DNA of 11,950 nt, from NCBI GenBank assembly GCA_025765595.1, contig JAIVFH010000633.1, positions 1 through 11,950 of the forward strand, given 5' to 3'. The position numbers were made by a program, and so were the translations under genes. The first letter of the stretch is position 1. Each line of letters begins with the position of its first letter. Source of the DNA: Obelidium mucronatum (taxonomy: Eukaryota; Chytridiomycota; Chytridiomycetes; Chytridiales; Chytriomycetaceae). Shown in pieces: positions 7,846-11,950 of this stretch. Under the pieces are notes generated by a model. It was not told the origin of the DNA. It saw only the letters and a program-made list of their open reading frames with translations, and did no database searches.

Positions 7846-9522
7846 TCAGGGCAACCAGCTCCAAGACCCACAATCAACACAATCACGTCGAACTTTGCAT
7901 TCCGGAACATATTCCCATTTCCGCAAGAACGAATCCAACACGAATTGTATTCCATGGTTGTTGATGCTTTCTTTTGCAAGAATCGAAACAGTGCTGTCGT
8001 CCTTGTTTTCGCTCATTTCTTGGTCGTTCTGAATTCTCAACACAGTTCCCTTGTGCCCACCACCACCACTGCCACCTCCGCCAGGCGGTTTCTTTCCGTC
8101 AGTTCCTACAGTATACACACATTCCTTGCCCAAATGGCACTTGGTTTCGATAGCGTACTAAAATATGATGTCATTTAAGAAAATTTCCGTCCAATGTACA
8201 ATGAGGGAGATGAATACTCACGCCGCCTAACCAGCAACTACTATATATCCCACTCATACAAGTACCCAAATAGATTGGATCTCCATCATTTCCAAACTGG
8301 TAAATTTCGAGAGTTTCGAGAAAATCATCCCAATTCTCTTCGCTTGCTGTGGTACTCTTTGACATTGTAAATTCATTGGATTTGGAAGACAGGAAAGCAG
8401 GTGGTGCAGGCGGGAGAAGTCCTATTCGTTTCGCGAATAGAAAGTCGCCTGGTGGTTCAAATGTGATGGCGGGAAGATCGAAAGTAAGAGAAACGAGGGA
8501 TGCTAAAGAGCCACCAAGAGAGTGGCCTGTGGTCCATGCTGTAAAAGTAGGATACATATCCATTGCAGCGTCTGCTATTGTCTGGTAGTAATATGTTAAG
8601 AATAATGGAATGAGCCATATGAACGGCGAAATGAAAAAACTGAACTGTTGCTAATCGATAGTACGATTCCTTGTAATCTGATGCTTCTTGTACGCATTGC
8701 ACTACAGACAGATAATATTTCACTAACTGACCAAAAAATGAGCCACAGAAGATATAGGTACATACATTTGCACTCAGTTGCGGCAGAGTTGGCACATGCA
8801 CAACCTTCGACAGCCCTCCAACTCCACCCAGCTTTCCCACAACAACACGAAAACATTTTGTTATCATTCAACTTGTCATTTGCGCCAGTTTTTCCACCTT
8901 GAAAAGGTGTTTGTAATGAGGTTCCTTTGATGACTATAACAATGACCTTGATTTGCGGATCAGTTGATTTGTAAATGTGGCCACGAATAGCCGACTTTGT
9001 GCTTCCGAAGCCGTCTTTTGGAGCCCAACCAGGAATAGGCAGCCATTCAGTCGAGTCTGGCTCATAATATGCATTGAAAGCCATCAGACCAAAATTCAAG
9101 ATTGTCTGCTTGTCTGTGTGGTCTGGCAAGATGGTGTCGCGATGGCCCAGCACGCGCGATTGGTCCCGACTGTTTCCCTCCGACTGACTTCTTGTCGTCT
9201 AGAACAGCAGAACAGTTTGTTAAGACTCGACGCGTTCGCCTCCAGCCTCAATCAAGCCAGTTACCAGCAGTGCGTGGTGCGACCACAGCGGCACTGAGCC
9301 GTTGACTTCGCGCACGTCGAAGGACCAGTTGCTGTCCAAGTTGTTCTTCACGCTGACGCCATCGTCGCTCTGCCACCGCAGCGCATCGCCGTCGTCCACT
9401 TTCAGCACTTCGACAAACGCGTTTTCGGCCGCCGCATCAAAGCCGCCGCGCACAACGGCGGCGAGGCGCAGCTGCAGCGCGCGAGTCGCAGCGGCAAGGA
9501 CGAGAAGAGGAAGGAGGCGCAT
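7846..9522 (-). CDS. ATG15: Atg15-like class 3 (phospho)lipase, 5 exons, 472 aa
   Basis: Atg15-family lipases enter the vacuole and break down autophagic-body and other vesicle membranes. Exons in transcript order are 9522-9265, 9198-8766, 8701-8646, 8581-8222 and 8157-7846; introns are 66, 64, 64 and 64 nt. The start gives a hydrophobic N-terminus (MRLLPLLVLAAATRALQ), a signal peptide or short anchor. Family landmarks follow in order: DKQTILNFGLMAFNAY, IRGHIYKS, VIKGTS, NDKLNDNKMFSCCCGKAGW, the nucleophile elbow GHSLGG (Ser270), GDPIYLGTC (Asp350), SSCWLGGYAIETKCHLGK (His377), and a C-terminal CVDCGSWSW. The catalytic Ser-Asp-His set is therefore complete. Unusual parts are a ~40-residue polar insert before the Asp motif and a Gly-rich linker after KKPP in the last exon. 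The intron 3 donor (GTTCAG) is weak but is the only one that keeps the frame. A secreted lipase of the same fold is the alternative. Confidence 0.88.
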
Positions 9523-9592
9523 GTGGATGGAAATAAAGTGAGTAGAAATAAAGTGAGAAAAATAAAAACAAAAACAAAAACAAAAACACAAA
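9523..9592. promoter_or_regulatory. 70-nt bidirectional promoter between the lipase and the dsRBM-like gene
   Basis: Divergent start codons lie at 9522 (-) and 9593 (+). The gap is A-rich on the plus strand and made almost entirely of repeats: GAAATAAAGTGAG twice (9530-9542 and 9545-9557, 15-nt period), then four AAAAAC units (9564-9587). It sits in the middle of a GC-rich stretch formed by the first exons of both genes. Poly(dA:dT)-like tracts are known to exclude nucleosomes, which would suit a shared promoter; that use here is inference. Confidence 0.55.
9564..9587 (+). repeat. (AAAAAC)4 microsatellite
   Basis: Four tandem AAAAAC hexamers occupy the promoter-proximal part of the 9523-9592 gap, ending 5 nt before the downstream ATG. 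They would form the 5' leader of the plus-strand gene. Confidence 0.9.
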
Positions 9593-11374
9593 ATGCGCAA
9601 CTCGTCCGCGCTCGACAGCTGGGCGCGCGCCCACAGCGCCGCGCTGCCGACATACAAGTCGGTGGCGGCAAGCAGCGACGGCGCGTGGAAGCTGACGGTG
9701 CGCGTCGGCGGGAAGCTGTTTGCGGGCGAGCGGTGGGAGCGCAGCTACGGACTGGCGACCGAAGAGGTGCGTGGCTGGGCAGCCCTGAAAAGTTTTTAAG
9801 TTTTAACACGCCGCGAAGGCGGCTCGCGTGGCGCTGCGCGAACTCGAAAACCAAAACAACAACAGTCCAAACAACAGCTCAACAAGCGCAAACAAGCAGC
9901 TGCAGACACTTATCTCAAAGACTGTCGGTCTGCGCGAAGAAGTCAAGGCTCTCACAGGAAAGCTGGATGAGGCCATGGAGATGATTTCTGCGAAAAACAG
10001 CCAACTGAAATTCGCGATAACGAAAGGAGAACACGACCAGGAACGCATTAAAACTCTAGAGAAAAGAGTTGCTGAGCTAGAAGGAGAATTGGCGGAGGCT
10101 TCATCATCTGGAAAAAAGAGAAAGCAAACAGGGGAAATGGAGGAACCACTTCCGGCCTACCACAAGAGGCAGCGAGCTGTTGAAACCCAAGAAGCGGATG
10201 ACGTTGTTGAACGCGCTAGTTCGAATTCTTCTTCTTTATCCACGACCACCAATTCAACTCCTATTGCTTGGCCAGATTTATTGGCCAAAATTGGAATCGA
10301 CTATCACTCAGTTTTATCATCAAAAGTACTCAAAATACGCGCGACAAAGGCCGTTAACCAGTTTGCTAGTCAGAATTCAATTACCCCTCTGTTCACGAAT
10401 TGCACAATCAAGGGATTTGTGAAACCAATGCTGACGATCCCAAAGAATCATGAAGATAAATTTCTGGACTTTCTGCTGAGTCAGGACTGGATGGACGAAA
10501 TTAAAAATGGAAAATCAACAACGACTGCGAGTATGTCAATACCGAGTCCGAGCCTGAAAGGAAAATCAACATCGTCTGCGAATACAGCTACACCGAGTTC
10601 AACTCTTAAAGGAAAATCAACAACGACTGCGAATAGTACAATGCCGAGTCCAACTCTTTCAAGCTCATCTTCGTTGACTTCATCTTTCCCAAGTTCCACT
10701 CCTACTATCAATACGGGTACACCCAGTCTATCCACTGATGAATCAAGTGCATCCAGCCAATCTACTGCTGTTCTTGAAATAACCGATGAATCAAGTGCAT
10801 CCAGCCAATCTACGACTATACTTGAAATATCCGACGATGAAGAGAGCAGCAGCAGTAGTGACGAAGACGTGGTAGAAGTCCCTCTTGTAAAAAAGGACAA
10901 GTCTGACATAAAACAACCTGCGCATGCTGGAAGAATGCAAGCAGCGACCAAATCGTGTCTAGGAACAAGTCCAGCAGCTCTCATGTACGCAGCAAGATCA
11001 CAAACGCCAATTATACCAAGGAAGCAAATAGCATCCAAGTTAGGGACAAAACAAAAAACGCCAATTATACGGAAAAATGCGGTTTGTTTCGAGTCGTGAG
11101 TCTTTTTTTTTTCTAATCTTCTTATGGAACAAGTCTGACGCGTTTTTCTACACTCTCAAGTATTGTTGCTGAAATTATGCCAGGTTATTTCGGCCTTTCC
11201 ATCGAAAAACGAACCGCTGTTCGCGATGGAGCTGACGCGTTTCTCCAGACTGGACCTGGGTATCGAAAGGCGGCAATACCTCACATTCCGCATGATTTAA
11301 TACCCGATTTCAAAGAATGGGTTTTTGGAGAGCTTAGACGCTGCTTTCCCAAAGAACCGCTTATTCGTCAATAA
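9593..11374 (+). CDS. unrecognised nuclear-type protein: dsRBM-like domain, coiled coil, repeats, SIM-like motifs, 3 exons, 554 aa
   Basis: Exons are 9593-9766, 9819-11095 and 11161-11374; introns are 52 and 65 nt. Residues ~5-67, built across intron 1, resemble a double-stranded-RNA-binding motif (LDSWARAHSAALPTYKSV, KLTVRVGGKLFAG, then ATEEAARVALREL), but the usual GPxH loop and KKxxK basic patch are missing. Next come an Asn/Ser linker, a probable coiled coil (~84-153), basic NLS-like clusters (KKRK ~157, KRQR ~174), and a compact unrecognised segment (~208-288, starting WPDLLAKIGIDYHSV). A Ser/Thr-rich tail follows with three 17-residue repeats (289-339), two 16-residue repeats with SUMO-interacting-like VLEI/ILEI cores before acidic/serine runs (376-379 and 392-395), VVEV at 409-412, two TPII motifs, and a folded-looking C-terminal ~70 residues from exon 3. 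The exon 3 join rests on a strong GTGAGT donor, CTGAC branch site, CAAG acceptor and kept frame; without it the protein stops at 11099. Function unknown; RNA or SUMO-linked nuclear work is inference. Confidence 0.75.
10509..10661 (+). repeat. three tandem 51-nt coding repeats (17 aa each)
   Basis: Units begin at 10509, 10560 and 10611, each with GGAAAATCAACA. They encode GKSTTTASMSIPSPSLK, GKSTSSANTATPSSTLK and GKSTTTANSTMPSPTLS. The exact 51-nt period keeps the frame; the units have diverged mainly in the middle. Confidence 0.9.
10734..10829 (+). repeat. two tandem 48-nt coding repeats carrying SIM-like motifs
   Basis: Units at 10734 and 10782 encode TDESSASSQSTAVLEI and TDESSASSQSTTILEI. 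The first ~30 nt are nearly identical, so the duplication is recent. Each unit ends in a hydrophobic four-residue core followed by Thr/Ser-Asp-acidic residues. Confidence 0.9.
11096..11160 (+). other. intron 2 of the dsRBM-like gene, stop codon within its donor
   Basis: The donor GTGAGT at 11096 includes an in-frame TGA (11097-11099), so intron retention ends the protein at residue 484. A T-rich run (11101-11112), a CTGAC branch-like site near 11135 and the acceptor CTCAAG complete the intron. Confidence 0.75.
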
Positions 11375-11375
11375 A
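11370..11375 (+). terminator. AATAAA overlapping the stop codon of the dsRBM-like gene
   Basis: The hexamer AATAAA covers the TAA stop at 11372-11374. If used, the 3' UTR is only ~10-30 nt. The next 90 nt to the following ATG are AT-rich, with no other recognisable signal than leader-like T-rich sequence (11411-11430). Confidence 0.45.
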
Positions 11376-11463
11376 AAATATTAAAAAAACTTTATAAAAC
11401 CGAATCAAAGTTTATATTTTTCTTTTCTTCAATTCATTTGGGCAAATCTTCTTGAAAATCTTT

Positions 11464-11931
11464 ATGGACAAGACGGCAAACATCACGCTGGGGCTCATTG
11501 GAAACTACTGCAATTTCGAGCACGTTGAAACAAATGGATCGATCGTTACCAACTTTACGATTGACGAAACGCAGTCCCTCTTACAGGTTTTACGTACATT
11601 TAAAAAAAAGGATCTGTTATTAAAAAAAAATCAGTCCACATCATGGGCCGGATACACCTACTTCCCCGACGTTGCGTCAATAGTCGCAATCAATATGGTG
11701 AATCAATCACCAGATATCCTACCCAATATCCACGTGAACGTGAAACGATTCTCTGATTGTGGAACTTGGTTTCCAGACGTCTTGACAAAATACGTGGGCG
11801 CGTCCGGTGGGTTTGCGAGTAGTATCATGTTTGAGGATATTGTTGATCGGAGTCCTGATGTTATTGGAGTTATTGGAAAGAGTATTCGACTACTGCGAGG
11901 TTGTACTTTTCTCTTGGACCCATCCAACTAA
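11464..11931 (+). CDS. ANF-receptor/class C GPCR-like ligand-binding domain, first exon, gene continues past the window
   Basis: The open frame from the first ATG reads ITLGLIGNY, then AGYTYFPDVASIVAINMVNQSPDILPNIHVNVKRFSDCGTWF, GASGGFASS and DVIGVIG. This is the pattern of the periplasmic-binding-protein-like type I fold found in ANF receptors, guanylate cyclase ectodomains and class C GPCRs. Five N-x-S/T sequons (residues 6, 24, 30, 56, 80) suit an extracellular domain. The similarity stops after GVIG, near possible donors GTATTC (11882) and GTTGTA (11900). The apparent stop TAA at 11929-11931 lies inside ACTAAC (11927-11932), a near-perfect fungal branch point. I therefore infer that an intron starts near 11882 or 11900 and its acceptor is outside the window. 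No signal peptide precedes the domain, and there is no other ATG back to 11375, which is odd for a receptor. A gene fragment is the alternative. Confidence 0.65.
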   Translation: MDKTANITLGLIGNYCNFEHVETNGSIVTNFTIDETQSLLQVLRTFKKKDLLLKKNQSTSWAGYTYFPDVASIVAINMVNQSPDILPNIHVNVKRFSDCGTWFPDVLTKYVGASGGFASSIMFEDIVDRSPDVIGVIGKSIRLLRGCTFLLDPSN

Positions 11932-11950
11932 CTTAAAAAAAAACAAAAAC

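Noticed and set aside
8583..8643. Lipase intron with donor at 8643 instead of 8645
   Set aside because: It leads to a stop codon just after the acceptor; only the GTTCAG donor at 8645 joins in frame to TIADAAMDMYP.
9402..9854. 150-aa minus-strand and 153-aa plus-strand open frames in the GC-rich stretch
   Set aside because: Both run across the divergent promoter and are explained by few stop codons in GC-rich DNA; the signal-peptide start at 9522 and the dsRBM-like start at 9593 explain the region.
10481..11038. 185-aa minus-strand open frame
   Set aside because: It is the antisense of the Ser/Thr-rich repeats, giving Val/Asp/Leu repeats with the same periods; no independent support.
11177..11374. 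Separate 65-aa gene
   Set aside because: It joins in frame to the upstream gene through a strong 65-nt intron and has no promoter space or recognisable independent domain.
1..11950. tRNA, rRNA, CRISPR, insertion sequences, prophage
   Set aside because: Nothing resembling any of these was seen by eye on either strand; every stretch is accounted for by spliced genes or gaps under 225 nt.

Overview
The window is compact eukaryotic nuclear DNA and most likely comes from a zoosporic (flagellated) true fungus of the Chytridiomycota type. The evidence is indirect but consistent. I infer 21 short GT-AG introns of 43-67 nt, intergenic gaps of only about 40-220 nt, several gene pairs head to head or tail to tail, and branch points of the CTAAC/CTGAC/CTTAAC kind. 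The gene content also fits: a cilium/flagellum-type adenylate kinase 8, an Integrator nuclease (INTS11, absent from yeasts), an Atg15-like lipase, a plant-type leucine-rich-repeat protein with an F-box-like start, and a class C GPCR/ANF-receptor-like ligand-binding domain. The species call is inference.

Layout from left to right: (1) 26-985 +, single-exon F-box-like/LRR protein. (2) 1047-2703 +, phosphatidate cytidylyltransferase (CDP-diacylglycerol synthase), 5 exons. (3) 2819-5122 -, INTS11, 6 exons. (4) 5166-5631 +, SPT4, 3 exons, head to head with INTS11 across 43 nt. (5) 5844-7625 +, adenylate kinase 8, 5 exons. (6) 7846-9522 -, Atg15-like class 3 lipase, 5 exons. (7) 9593-11374 +, an unrecognised 554-aa protein with a dsRNA-binding-motif-like N-terminus, coiled coil, internal repeats and SUMO-interacting-like motifs, 3 exons. 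(8) 11464 to the window edge +, first exon of an ANF-receptor/class C GPCR-like gene, probably continuing outside. The exon models were built by hand by matching splice sites to reading frame and to remembered family sequence; each recognised gene comes out in frame and at family length.

Most of the genes are housekeeping: phospholipid synthesis, Pol II elongation and RNA 3'-end cleavage, flagellar nucleotide metabolism, vacuolar lipid breakdown. The clearest functional pairing is INTS11/SPT4. Both products act on promoter-proximal RNA polymerase II and their genes share one tiny divergent promoter. The most novel-looking item is gene 7. No RNA genes, transposons, CRISPR arrays or gene-free stretches over 300 nt were seen.
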